From Prorocentrum cordatum (taxonomy: Eukaryota; Sar; Dinophyceae; Prorocentrales; Prorocentraceae), in NCBI GenBank assembly GCA_963575745.1, contig CAUYUJ010010502.1, forward strand, positions 68,883 through 132,882: 64,000 bases of DNA, given 5' to 3'. The position numbers and the translations under genes were made by a program. The notes under the pieces were generated by a model, which made no database searches, had not been told where the DNA came from, and saw only the letters and a list, made by a program, of their open reading frames with translations. Shown in pieces: positions 21,500 through 34,229 of this stretch; position 1 is the stretch's first letter, and every line of letters starts with the position of its first letter.

Positions 21500-24199
21500 T
21501 CGAACAGGTGGGCCAGCTTCGCCGCGCGGAGGTGGAAGCACCAAACATCGGCGGGCCTCGCGATCCAGAAGTCGGGGTCCCGATGCACTGGGGGCCCGAC
21601 CCGCGACCGCTGGGGCCACCTCCAGAGCCGCCTCCGGAACCGATCAACGTGGGCGACGCCTCCTCGGGGCGCCGCTCTCCGTCGAGAGCGACATCTCGCT
21701 CCAGATCGTCCCGGGGCCTTTCCGCGCCCTGGGAATCGGGCAGAGAGGAGCTCGAGCCTTTGCCTCGACAGACCACTGCGTCGGGCAGGAGTCGCAGCAG
21801 CCATGGCGATCGCGCCGGGAAGTGGAGGCGACGCAGGCCTTCGACACCCCCCGGCAAGCGCGCTCCCGGGACTGGCTCTCACGAGTCCCCGGACAGGCGC
21901 GCGATCGGAGCCAGCGGGAGCGGCCCCCACTCCAGGTGCATCCTCATCGCTTGCGCCGGCGCCATCTACCGCTGGAGCCTCGGTTACCGGCGTTGCAGGA
22001 TCAGGGGCGCCCACCCCTCCCGTCGCTGGAGGATCAGCCGCCGCGGCAGACGAGCCTTTGCCCGACGACGACGACGACTCCCAGGCCGCAATCGACTACG
22101 GGGGCAAGGACCTTCGTCGACCCGAGGTTTTTGGACCGCATGGAGCTTTTGCCAGCTTCGTGGTCAAATATTGGATTGCCTCTTCGGGAGTTGTTGTTGC
22201 ATTTTCAGATCGACTTTGGAGTCGCGGCCCCGCTGGGCGGTTGGGTGACATACCTGGCGCGAGGGGGGCGCCCGACGCCAGCCACGATACAGGGTGCAAC
22301 CTTATATCCTCAGAGTGGCCATTAGCATATCACGACGCTGACCTACCAACAATGGAGGTCATTGGCCCGCTCAAGCGCTGGCAACGCGTGGACCCGCTAA
22401 CCCCGAGGAGCGGCGTCGGCGAGTCCTTCGGGGCGCGCGCTCAGAGCGATGGCCAGGCAGCTTTGATCGAGAAGGAGCATAACGCCCTCACGATCGCCGG
22501 GGCCGAAGCCACGGTAAACGAGGAGGCGGTCGAGCAGGCCATGCTGGGCGAGCTCGAGAGATGGCGCGGTCTGGAGTCTTTCGAACGTCAGCCACGTTCG
22601 GGGGCCCGGAACATCCTGGACGCCAGGGGGCGCTGAAGTGGAAGCTCATGCAGCTAGAGCGGCCGCGCCAGGGACGGAAGGCCTCCATCGAGAGGGTTCG
22701 GCAGGTCAAGGCCCGCGCGGCGGTGCGAGGCTACCGCGATGCCCAGGCGGCAGATATCGCGACCTTCTCTGGGACCACGTCTCGGTGGGGCCAGTGCCAT
22801 GCGGTGATCATCGCCGTGACGGCTCGTTGGGGCCTCTTCAGCCTGGACGCGTCACAGGCGTTCCTTCGTGGCATGCCGCACTCCGAGTTGGCAAAGCTCG
22901 ACGGCGAGATCACCGGAGACGCGTCGTTGACAGTGCCACCCGGAAGCATCCCACTTCTGCAGAAGCTCCCCGGGCACGAGGACTTCGACGGATTTCGACG
23001 GCCGCGAGGAAGTGCTAAAGATATTGCGGCCAGGTTTGGGGCTGAAGGAGGCACCGAGGATGTGGAACCTGGCATCGGTCAAAAATCTTGCGGGCTTCCA
23101 CCTCTATCCTGCCACCTCTGATCCTCGACTCTTCGTCAAACGTGATTCGCAGCATCGTCTACTGCTTATCGTCTACACGCATGTTGATGATCTCAAGGGA
23201 GCTGGAACCCATGGCGTTCGCAGGTCGGTCTTTGCACTCTTGGAGACAAGGTTTGGCAAGTTAGAACGTGAGCCCAAGTCTCTTGAACAGGTTGAAATTG
23301 TGCACGAGCATCAAGAGGATGGTAGCATTTGGTTATATCAGCATGGGTATGCCAAGAAGTGGAGCCTGATCGACTTGGCCAGGTACCGGCGTGAGGACCT
23401 GGAAGTGCCAGCGGGAGCGGCGCTTGTAAAAGCGTACGAAACACTCTTGGGAGGAGCAGCGTGTATGACTATGACGAGCTTGGCCATCTGTGTTGACGTG
23501 ACTTACCTTCAGCGGCATGCGAAGGCACCTTGTGCTCGGCATCTTCGAGATCTTGATAGGCTCGCGAGTTCGATCAAGCTGCACCTTCAGACTCTGAAGT
23601 GCATACGCCTCGAGTCCCCAACGAAGCTGGTGCGCGTGACTGGCAGCTCCTTCAGTGCTGGTGGTACTGAGGGGTTGGCAATGAAAGGGTGTATCCTACT
23701 CTTGGTAGAGGATCGATCACCTGCCAGCCCCCGTGGGAAGGTGCAGCTTGTCTACTTGTTTGCCCGCGAGCAACCGCGCGCCTGCCGCATCGCGTTCGCG
23801 GCAGTGCTGCGCGCGAGCCTCGACGGACTCAGCCAAGGGCTGATCGCCCAGACAGCGGCGCATGAAGTTACTCTTGGAGTGGCCACGCCATCGGAGCTAC
23901 TAGACCTTCGTCAACAGGCGAAGCTGCGGCCAGCTCTCGAAGCACGTCTCGACGCCGGGTCGGCGTTCGATGCCGCCACAGCCAGCACGGTGAAGGTGCT
24001 GGCTGACAAGCACCTGTTTCTTCATGTGCTTTGGGAGTTCTGCGGCGCCGGTCAGCTTCGACCACTGCGGTGGATCGATGCTCGCATGATGTTGGCCGAC
24101 GGCCTGACGGAGCGCGTCGTGGAACGTGATGTTCCGACCTCCGCTTCGGAGGGTTCCTGGACAGAGTCCGGCCTCTCGCCTGTGTGTCACCCAGGTTAG
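21500..24199 (+). pseudogene. Ty1/copia-type retrotransposon polyprotein: RT and RNase H (decayed)
   Basis: A Pro/Ser/Asp-rich linker leads into WPLAYHDADLPTMEVIG (about 22320) and ELERWRGLESFERQPRSGAR with ILDARG (about 22550-22635), the start of a copia RT. It shifts frame to FSGTTSRWGQCHAVIIAV and LFSLDASQAFLRGM (motif A, about 22840-22880), shifts again near 23000, then GLKEAPRMWN and the catalytic THVDDLKGAG (about 23180-23210; Y-V-D-D equivalent). RNase H follows with VTGSSFSAGG (about 23636) where the family has an Asp at the Gly, AAHEVTLGVATPSELLDL, and RWIDARMMLADGLTERVV near the end. The stop is at 24197-24199. No LTRs, gag, protease or integrase were found, so this is an internal fragment. 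Loss of the RNase H Asp plus two shifts make it inactive. Confidence 0.8.
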
Positions 24200-24459
24200 C
24201 GCGCGCAGTCTAAGGCGCGCCCGAACCACTTCTGAGCTGGCCCTTCTTTAGAGCAGAGCTCTCTGGAAGCCGACCAGAGTTGTAGTGCAACTTGCCCTCC
24301 ATGTCCTCCCTTTTGCATGCCGCTGCCGCGTCGCCTCAGACGTGCGTCGAGCATGCTGTTCTGTTAGATCTACACGCAAAAAAGGCTTTTCTCTCACATC
24401 CTGCACATCCATATCCTTCTGGCTTGGTTGCTTCTCGCTATCAGGTTGGCTTCGACTGG

Positions 24460-25120
24460 GTCTACAGAAGGGGCCCGCAGAGGGGCGTCTACAAAAGGTG
24501 GGTTTACAGAGGGGGCGTTTACAGAGCGCGGTCTACAGAAAGGGGATCTACAGAGGGGGGGGCTACAAAGGGGGGGTCTACGCAGGGGGGGGGGGTCACA
24601 GGGGGGGTCGATTGAACGGCGGCGCGTGCATTTACGGGTTTCAGAGTGGGGCCCACAGAGGGATTGGGGGTCTACAGGGGGGGGGGTCCACAGTGAGGGG
24701 GGGTCTTCAGAGCGGTGGTTTTCAGACGGAGGTTTACAGAAGGGGGCGTATAACGGGGTGTTAGAACGGGGGGGTCTACAGACGTGGGATCTATAGGAGG
24801 AGGTTTCTACAGGAAGGGGGGCGCGCAGAGGGGGGGCGCACAGAGGGGGGGTCTACAGAGGCGGGGATCCACAAAGGGGGGATCCACAGGGGGGCGGCGC
24901 ACAGCGATGGCGGGGGGCTACAGAGGGAGGGGGGGGGGGGGTAGATAGCGAAGGGTTTACGCAGGAGGGGGGTCGACAGAAGGGGGGGCCAATGGGGCGT
25001 CTACGAAGCGGGGATCTACAGAAGGGGGGTAGCTCTACGGAGGGGGGTATACGCCGGGGGGGCCCAGAGTTGAATCTGCAGAGGGGGGGTCCAAAGCAGG
25101 GGGGTACAGAGAGAGGGTCA
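24460..25120 (+). repeat. G-rich 15-bp minisatellite, left array
   Basis: Degenerate units near GGGGGGTCTACAGAG, about 40 copies with many G runs of 5-13. Units are multiples of three, so all + frames are open and read as Gly/Tyr/Arg-rich peptides (artefact). The same unit resumes at 29630, on the far side of LINE-B. Confidence 0.9.
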
Positions 25121-25229
25121 AGGGCTCAAGGTCTCAAGGTCTCAACATCTGTTCTAGGTCTGAAGCCCGTGCCGACTACTCAACATGTCTCTCATTGCAC
25201 AGATGACCTAGGAAGATTTCTTTGCTCAG

Positions 25230-26021
25230 ATGAACTCTGCCATCGACGCGCGGTTCGATGCGAAGCTCAGCCCGATCCAGGAGCAGATCGGAAAGTTGGA
25301 GGGCACGGCGGCGGAGCATTCGAAGCAGCTCCTGAGTTTGGAAGCCAAAGTCACCAAGCAGCAGACGACGGCGCCGGAACAAACATCTACTCCTGGCACT
25401 TCATCTGCTGGCGGAGCGTCCGGGCAGTTTCTCGCCGAGCACGTCCTCTTGAAGGACTTTGCGGACTTGGAGGCCCGGAAGCAGACGGGAATAGACAGGG
25501 CCGCAGCCGAGCAGCTCCTGGCGCAATTGAACACGTTGGTGCTGGCGAATACGCAGAACCACATGGACATTGGGAAGATGACATTGGTGGGGGGTGGGAA
25601 ATCGGACACCATTCACCTCCCGGTCACGCCGGGCAGCGCTGAGGAAGTCCCAGGGGATATGACTATGGCACTCCAGCAGGTGCAGTACACCTACCACGGT
25701 CGCAATATCTGGGTTCAGGCCCAGCGAGCTCCATGGATTCAGAAACGGCATTCTGCTTTTGGCCGCGCCCGGGCTTTCCTCCCGCGCGTCGTCGAGCAGT
25801 CCGAGGTGGCCGAACCCATTCGCTTTGCTTGCACATGGCAGCGTGACTTCGTTATCACGGCGATCGAGGACGAGTTCGAGGACGACCCGTCGGAGGCCGG
25901 ATATGTCGACGAGCACGGCGAGTGCCACTTCAATGACCATTGGACCAAGGAAAAGTTGGGAGGCGAGGCAGACGCCCTGAAGTCGAAGCTTCGGGTGTGG
26001 AAGCCTCGGCGGAAACTATGA
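25230..26021 (+). CDS. LINE-B ORF1 (coiled-coil protein)
   Basis: A 263-residue frame from ATG 25230. Residues 1-50 form a heptad-like helix (IQEQIGKLEGTAAEHSKQLL, LLSLEAKVTKQ). A Ser/Thr/Gly linker follows, then a second helix (DLEARKQTGIDRAAAEQLLA) and an alpha/beta C-terminal part with YHGRNIWVQAQRAPW and RFACTWQRDFVITAIEDEFE. A trimerising coiled coil followed by an RNA-binding fold is usual for LINE ORF1 proteins; assignment rests on this and on position upstream of an endonuclease-RT ORF. The stop TGA at 26019-26021 overlaps ATG 26018-26020 of ORF2. No internal disruption is visible. Confidence 0.65.
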   Translation: MNSAIDARFDAKLSPIQEQIGKLEGTAAEHSKQLLSLEAKVTKQQTTAPEQTSTPGTSSAGGASGQFLAEHVLLKDFADLEARKQTGIDRAAAEQLLAQLNTLVLANTQNHMDIGKMTLVGGGKSDTIHLPVTPGSAEEVPGDMTMALQQVQYTYHGRNIWVQAQRAPWIQKRHSAFGRARAFLPRVVEQSEVAEPIRFACTWQRDFVITAIEDEFEDDPSEAGYVDEHGECHFNDHWTKEKLGGEADALKSKLRVWKPRRKL

Positions 26022-29000
26022 GGTCTCGATCTCGAGATCCAGAGACTCGCGATTTGAGCTGGAACGCCGGCCGCCGGTGGAGAGGGTCGGCCGGTAAGCT
26101 GGGAAGGGCATGTCGTTCTCTCGGGACTGATGTTGCACTTCTCCAGGAGGTTCCACGTTGCGGCGGGCATGAGGGGAAATGTTATTCGGGTTTTGTAGTC
26201 TACGGAAGGGGGGGGAGTGATTGCAGTATCATGGTAGCTAGACATTTGTTACCTGCTGTCAAGATGTTCCGCTTCGGTGACTAATGGGGTGCCATTGTGA
26301 TCAATGGCGTCATCTATTTAACCGCTCACATTTTGGACCATTGCGAAGAACACGGAAGGGCCGAGCAAGCGTTCCTAGACATGAGCCGTTCCATTCTCGA
26401 CGTCAAGTTGCAATGCACGCGCACAGAGTTTCATGTTGTACTGGGTGCAGACGTCAACGCGCAGTTGCTTCCCAAGTTTGATGACTTGACCGGGGAGGCT
26501 ATTATTCGAATCCCGTCGCGTGGAGACGAAAGGAAGGGTGCACTTAACCTGTCCTTCATGCAGGGCCACAGGTCACGCGCTCTCAACACCTACTCGGGCG
26601 AGGCTGCCTGGACGTGGGGCCGCGGCCAGGAAATGAGCCGTAAGTTCCAAATCGATTATATACTTTGTTATCCATGTATTTCTGGGCAGGTTCAGCCACT
26701 ACCACGGCCAGGTACTGTTTTGCATGTTTCGGATCATTTGCCTCTCATGGGTTCTATCGAGCTCCCTGGGGCGATTGTCCAAGAATGTGTTCGTCAGACG
26801 TCGTTTGCTGGATGGGCCCCGCGTGACAAGGAAGCAGAATCACGATTCTTCAAAGAAGCGTGTGCGAACACGAGTTTATGTTCAAACGTTGTAGACTTAC
26901 GAGACCCAGCTACAGCTGCCCATGACGACGCTACCATGCACCACGCGGGCGAGCAGGAAGCGACAGGAAACGTCCAGCGAAGCCTCCCGCCTACGAGAGG
27001 CACGCTGGGCGGCGTCCCGATCTGGGGGCCCAGCAGACGGGAGAAGGTCCGACAACTGCGCCGAGTTCGAAGAGCACTTAGGGCGGGTAAGACCGTCCGC
27101 AAGTTGCTGCGCATCCAGGCCCCCGGTGAATCCCGGGTTCCATGTGTGCCGCTCTTTGTCGACACCTCTCAGGGCCCGGTCGCAGATCGTGAACAGCTCC
27201 GGCAGGCAGCGAAGGACTTCGGACAGGATCGGTTCCACGATCCAGCAATTGATTTTGGAGCGCAGGTGGAACGACTGCACCGGCTCTGGTCCAAGGGGCA
27301 GCGCGCGACGCTTGATGGTAGACGGTGCCCCCCGCTTACGTTTTTCAACGCCGTGCAGTCCCGGGCGGCCCTCGCACCTGGAAAAGCAGCCGGGGTAGAC
27401 AAAGTGCCTCCTGAGGTCTACCACCTGTTGCCCTTCATGGCATGCGTTGTCTATTGGTATGCTTTCGTTCAGCGGCAGGCCTCCAAGGATGATGACCAGC
27501 CGGGGGCGTGGGCGATGCTAGAATACGTGGGCCTGCCCAAACCTGATACTCGCGGAGCCCCCACTTTCGAGAAATTGCGCTGGATTGCTAAAACGGCTTG
27601 CAGCCAGAAGTAGTATCAACGAGCATGCCGCGAGCAAATGCGGAAAGAAGTACGGGTTCGAGGCAGGCCGGAGAACCACGGACGTCACCGGGATTATCCG
27701 ACAGGTGTTACATTGCGCGTGGACTTTTATTGGTAGCAGTGCGTTTGCAGCCCCCCTTGATGTGAAATTTGCTTTCGACAGCTTGTTGCGCGGAGTGCTG
27801 GAGAAGGCCATGCGGCGGAGAGGGATTCATCCGAATATAGTGCACCACGTGTTCAAAGAGCCGACGAATCTACATGCTCGAAATGTTCGCCAGGGTTCAA
27901 GGTCACAGACCCGTTCATTTTCACCAAGGGTGGCAAGCAGGGTGGGGTGGGCACTCCAGACTTGTTCAACGCGGTTGTTGAGTATCTCCTGGACGGCGTC
28001 GCGCGATCTTGGGAGTCTCGCGGTCTTGGCGCAAAGCTGGTCTGGGGCGAGCCGGTGTCGCACCTCATCTGGTGCGACAGCGCGTGGCTATTGGCGTCTT
28101 CCCGCGAGGATATGCAAACAGCGATCGCGGAAGCCGCCGCGGCCATACTCGAAGGTGGGTTTTGTTGCAAGCCGTCTTCATTACAGGTCATGGCTGGAGG
28201 GGGTGCGGGGCCAGACGACATGCAATACATTAGCTGTATTGGTATCTCCGGCGGTGCGCTGCCGTTCGAGGTCGTGGCACGCGTGTTCACCCTGGGGGAA
28301 TGCATGGGCGGTCGCGGGAGTACGCCGCGCAGCATCAACTACATGATGGCCAAGGCGGAAGGGAACTATTGGGCTCATGCGAAGTCTTTTACAGCACCCG
28401 CCCCATTGCACGGGGCGGCGACGTGGCACCTGGCGGCAGAGCTCTTACAGAAGCTGTGGTCATGGGAACTCATGGCTTCGAATATGTTTCCGATTGCGGC
28501 GGCGCCCCAATGGGGCGCGCCATGAGTGCTTGGAGCGATCCGCGAGCCGAATCAAGCATATATTCACGCGAGCTGGGAAGAAACCGTTGCACGTTGCAGC
28601 TCGTCAGGCCGTCTACAACGAAGCCTTCCACGAACGTCGCAAATCTACAGTTTGCAGCGCAAGGCAAGTCAACGACAGGAATTGTTGGGAAATGGTGAAG
28701 GAAGTCTCGGGGAAACGACGTAGAGTCGAAGGGCTTGTCCATAGATTTGGCGGAAGAAGGGCAGCGTGTGAGGACCCCTTGGCGTCCTTTCTGGGCCTGC
28801 ATTGGCGGGCAAAGCGCGATGCGATGACGCCGGCGGAATGGGAGTGCAGCTTGCCGGCGTTCGTTGTTGATGCTTGTAGCCATTGGAGGCTGGCACCCTG
28901 CTGCCCAGGCCAGCTGAGCGACGGGGCGGAACTGACTTGTAAGAGACGCCGAGCCGAAGTCCCAGAAGGGAAGGGCATATTGAGACTCAGAGGAAGTAGC

Positions 29001-29565
29001 CCTGCCCAGGACGAGCTGCTCGACACGATTGCGCCCGAGATACGGTGGGGCTCGTCGGGGTAACGTTTTGTGTACACTACAGACTCGCAGCGTTTAGCGA
29101 ACCTGGTATGCGGCCACGCGCGGCTACGTGGCGCGCGCTATGAGGCGCTATTCACTCGAGTGCTGGACCGGATTTGGGGGCATCTCTCTCTTGGATGGTG
29201 CCCGCCTCTGTTGCACGACGATCCGGTCCAGTGGTGGAGCAGAACATATAACAAAGTTGCCGACGGCCTAGCCGACCACACCATGGACCAGCGCAGTTCT
29301 TGGTCTAAAATGTTTCAGCCCGCCTTCGCACTTTAACGTGCGAGCCTTGTTGTCCAGACCGACGGTGGTGTCCGTGCGGGCGATTGCGCCGCCGCCGCGT
29401 GGATTATCGGCTTGTGGGTGTGCGCGCCGGACGGTCATGTGTTTGAGCCTGTCATGGTCTACGGTACTTTTCTTGACCAACCGTGCTGTGTTTTTGGTGC
29501 CGAAGCCATCGCCCTCGACGAAGCATCGAAGGAAGTGGCCAGGCTCCTTTCTTAGTCCTAGATCG
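26018..29565 (+). pseudogene. LINE-B ORF2: endonuclease, reverse transcriptase, circularly permuted RNase H (decayed)
   Basis: The EEP endonuclease opens with LSWNAGRRW (about 26054) and DVALLQEVPRC, crosses a TAA at 26282, then GADVNAQLLP (about 26445), QIDYILCYP and VSDHLPL (about 26727). RT: APGKAAGVDKVPPEVYHLLP (about 27370-27430), KPDTRGAPTFEKLRWIAK, a TAG at 27611 with a frame change, GFEAGRRTTDVTG, motif A PLDVKFAFDSL (about 27755), a shift near 27870, motif B FTKGGKQGGVGTPDLFN (about 27915), and motif C HLIWCDSAWLLAS (about 28060), where one catalytic Asp is retained. A last change near 28640 leads to the RNase H. Its motifs come in the order TTDSQRLANLV (29079), NKVADGLADHTMD (about 29253), VVQTDGGVRAG (about 29349), FGAEAIALDEA (about 29496), with stops at 29061 and 29334 in an otherwise constant frame. 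Confidence 0.8.
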
Positions 29566-29629
29566 CTAACGGCTGCACTTCGGGCTGCTTGCGCCGTGCC
29601 AAACAAAACAAACGAAGGGTTGGTCTTCA

Positions 29630-29890
29630 GAGGGGGGTCTACAGAGGGGGAGTCTTCAGAGTGGCGGTTTGCAGAGGAGGGGATCTACAGAGGGGGGTCT
29701 ACACAGGGGGGGGGGGGGGCAACAGGGGGGTCTAACGATGGGGGGTCTACATGGGGTTGTATATAGAGGGAGAAAGGGGGGGCTACAGAGAGGGGGTCTA
29801 CAGGAGGGGGGTCTACAGGAGGGGGGATCACAGGGAGGGTCTACCAAGGGGGGGTCTACTGAGAAGGGGATCTGCACAAGGTCGGTGTCT
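29630..29890 (+). repeat. G-rich 15-bp minisatellite, right array
   Basis: Continues the GGGGGGTCTACAGAG unit seen at 24460-25120, about 16 copies, same orientation. Confidence 0.9.
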
Positions 29891-29929
29891 GCACAGGTTG
29901 GCGTGAAAAGGCGCAGCGCGCGGACGGTT

Positions 29930-30590
<661 letters not shown>

Positions 30591-30594
30591 CCCT

Positions 30595-30695
30595 TGGGTA
30601 GGCCCTACCCTTGCCCCACCCTCGGGGCCTTGGGGTAGGCCCTACCATTGCCCTGTTCTAGGCCCCTTGGGTAGGGCCTAGCCGAGGCTACCCTA
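30595..30695 (+). repeat. GGGTAGGCCCTACC short palindromic repeats
   Basis: Three to four units of TTGGGTAGGCCCTACCNTTGC, about 40 bp apart. Each core GGTAGGCCCTACC is a perfect or near-perfect palindrome. Confidence 0.75.
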
Positions 30696-30734
30696 GGCCA
30701 CTGGGTCGCCGCCGCCCGGGCGATCTATATCTCG

Positions 30735-32628
<1,894 letters not shown>

Positions 32629-33050
32629 GATGTAGGATGGTGCCCGCCGCATCCTCACTGTGCAGGCGCTGTCCCATCTTTTTTCTCCTATACGGGCCTA
32701 CGCAGATCGCAGGGCGCATCCACCGCATGCCTACCCCCTCTTGAGGAGATCGTGGGCGCCGCCAACGAGGCATCGAAGATGCCACGGCCATGTTTGCACT
32801 TTTTTAAACGTTAAGTGACTCGGGCACCCGCTCGCCGCGTGTAATGGAGCTTTGAATTACTTGCGACTCGGATCGGCCACCGCCAGTCTTTCGTAAGCAC
32901 CCGCTCGCATGCAAGCTAGATACACGGTCTCTGGCTGTGCGTCGAAGCACCCCGAGTGCACTCGCCCCACGCGGGTTTATCGGGACATGACTCTGTTATG
33001 CTCTCTGCGACGGACCATCAATTGCATACTTGGTCCTGATGTCGAGGAAC
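32629..33050. other. 3' flank of the mosaic, no gene seen
   Basis: Could include remnant 3' untranslated sequence of the GAPDH mRNA. No poly(A) tract of note; a T6 run lies near 32803. Confidence 0.4.
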
Positions 33051-33054
33051 AAAT

Positions 33055-33220
33055 CGCCATCATCATCAGCATTGCCACGAGCATCATCATCATCATCCTC
33101 ATCATCGTCATCATCAGCATCGTTGTCATCATCAACATCATCATCATCATCAAAATCAGCGTCGTCAGTAACATCAGCATCAGCGTCATCATCAGCATCC
33201 TCATCATCAGCTGCAGCTTC
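33055..33220 (+). repeat. (CAT/ATC)n microsatellite
   Basis: Interrupted ATC trinucleotides over about 165 bases. Confidence 0.95.
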
Positions 33221-33399
33221 CCTCTTCGCCACATCCCGCCATGGCGTGTCGCGTGCTACCGTGTACTCCTGACGTCATTTTTGTTCCGTCTCCTCTCATT
33301 TGCAGCAGCCGCCAGTCTAAGACGGGCGACAGCAAGCGTTCTTTTCAAGCACGCCCAGACCTCCTGCGCCCCGATAAGAGACAGGACGTGTTCTTCTTG

Positions 33400-33562
33400 A
33401 TGGTTGAGGAGGTACCGATACTGCTACTCCCTGAAACTCTCCGTGGGTGCGTCCTGATCAGCATTTCGAGGCGAGCCCAGCGGTGGCGACGAGGGCCTCC
33501 GGGGAGGCCCCGAAAGGGCGAAACCGGGGGGAGGGCAGCGGTATGGGTACCCTTTCCTCCGA
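33400..33562 (-). mobile_element. Candidate MITE with GGTACC termini, copy 1
   Basis: Core 33411-33551 begins GGTACCGATACTGCTACTCC and ends GCAGCGGTATGGGTACC, so its termini are imperfect inverted repeats of about 18 bp. The whole sequence is a reverse-complement homologue of 35603-35744, including GGCGACGAGGGCCTCC and CCCAGCGGTGG. At 141 bp it has no coding capacity. Confidence 0.65.
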
Positions 33563-34071
33563 GCCTTTCAAGAACAGCGCACGGCGCGAAGTCCATACGA
33601 TTGGGGTCGGCTGTTCGAACCCGCGGCGCGCAGAGGGGGATGGCGCAGGGGTGGGGCGACCGGCAAAGCGTGCCAGAGGGGGCTCTTGGGAGCCCTCCTG
33701 CCAGACCAGGAACCCTTTTAGAAGCAGCCTCCGAGCCCTTCCAAGACCTGCTGTAAGAAGCGGCGGCGAGCGATGGGGGGAAGTGAGAAGGAAAAGACCC
33801 TCTCGGAAGGCGGCGGGGCTTCTCAGAAGCCCTCCGGTCTCATGAGAAGTTGTTTGCGTCTTCGGGAAAGGCTTCGAAAACTTCTCAGAAGGCCAGGGGG
33901 TTTCCCGAGCCTTCTTGAGAAGGCCCCGCCCTCGTCACTTCCCCCCCCCAGGCTGGCCACCGAAAGAAGCCCGAGGCCGCCCCCCCCTTCCCCCCCCCAT
34001 CTGCACGCCGGCAGGCAGTGACATAATCGGGGCATGGGAGGTCAGGGCAGGTGGATTGGAGCTAAGGTTGA
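33563..34071. other. Spacer without recognisable gene
   Basis: Contains several small TTCTCAGAAG / CTTCTTGAGAAGG-type inverted motifs around 33800-33930. No protein recognised. Confidence 0.45.
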
Positions 34072-34222
34072 GTCGGGCATGTCCCTCTACAGGAGGACCA
34101 TTCAAAAATAGTAAAACACTGTCTGCTGACAGTGCTGCTATTTGTTGTACATATGTGTGCGCATGTTTGGGTTATTGGTTTGTCTTCCTTTCGCAATCCG
34201 CCTGTAGGAGGACATGCCCGAC
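34072..34222. mobile_element. Short foldback element with 22-bp terminal inverted repeats
   Basis: The arm 34072-34093 (GTCGGGCATGTCCCTCTACA...) is the reverse complement of 34201-34222 with one mismatch. Inside, AAATAGTAAAACACTGTC near 34114 and GACAGTGCTGCTATTT form a second, imperfect inverted repeat. At 151 bp with no coding capacity, this is MITE-like. Confidence 0.65.
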
Positions 34223-34229
34223 CTAAAGC

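Larger units (their letters stand above)
25150..29620 (+). mobile_element. LINE-B: non-LTR retrotransposon with permuted RNase H
   Basis: Consists of ORF1 (25230-26021), an ATGA overlap, and ORF2 with endonuclease, RT and a rearranged RNase H ending at 29565. Both flanks are the same 15-bp minisatellite, so the element appears inserted in that array. Ends are approximate. No poly(A) or target duplication can be defined because the flanks are repetitive. Confidence 0.75.

Noticed and set aside
33240-33756. 171-codon frame as a possible gene
   Set aside because: It runs through a MITE-like element and has no conserved motif.
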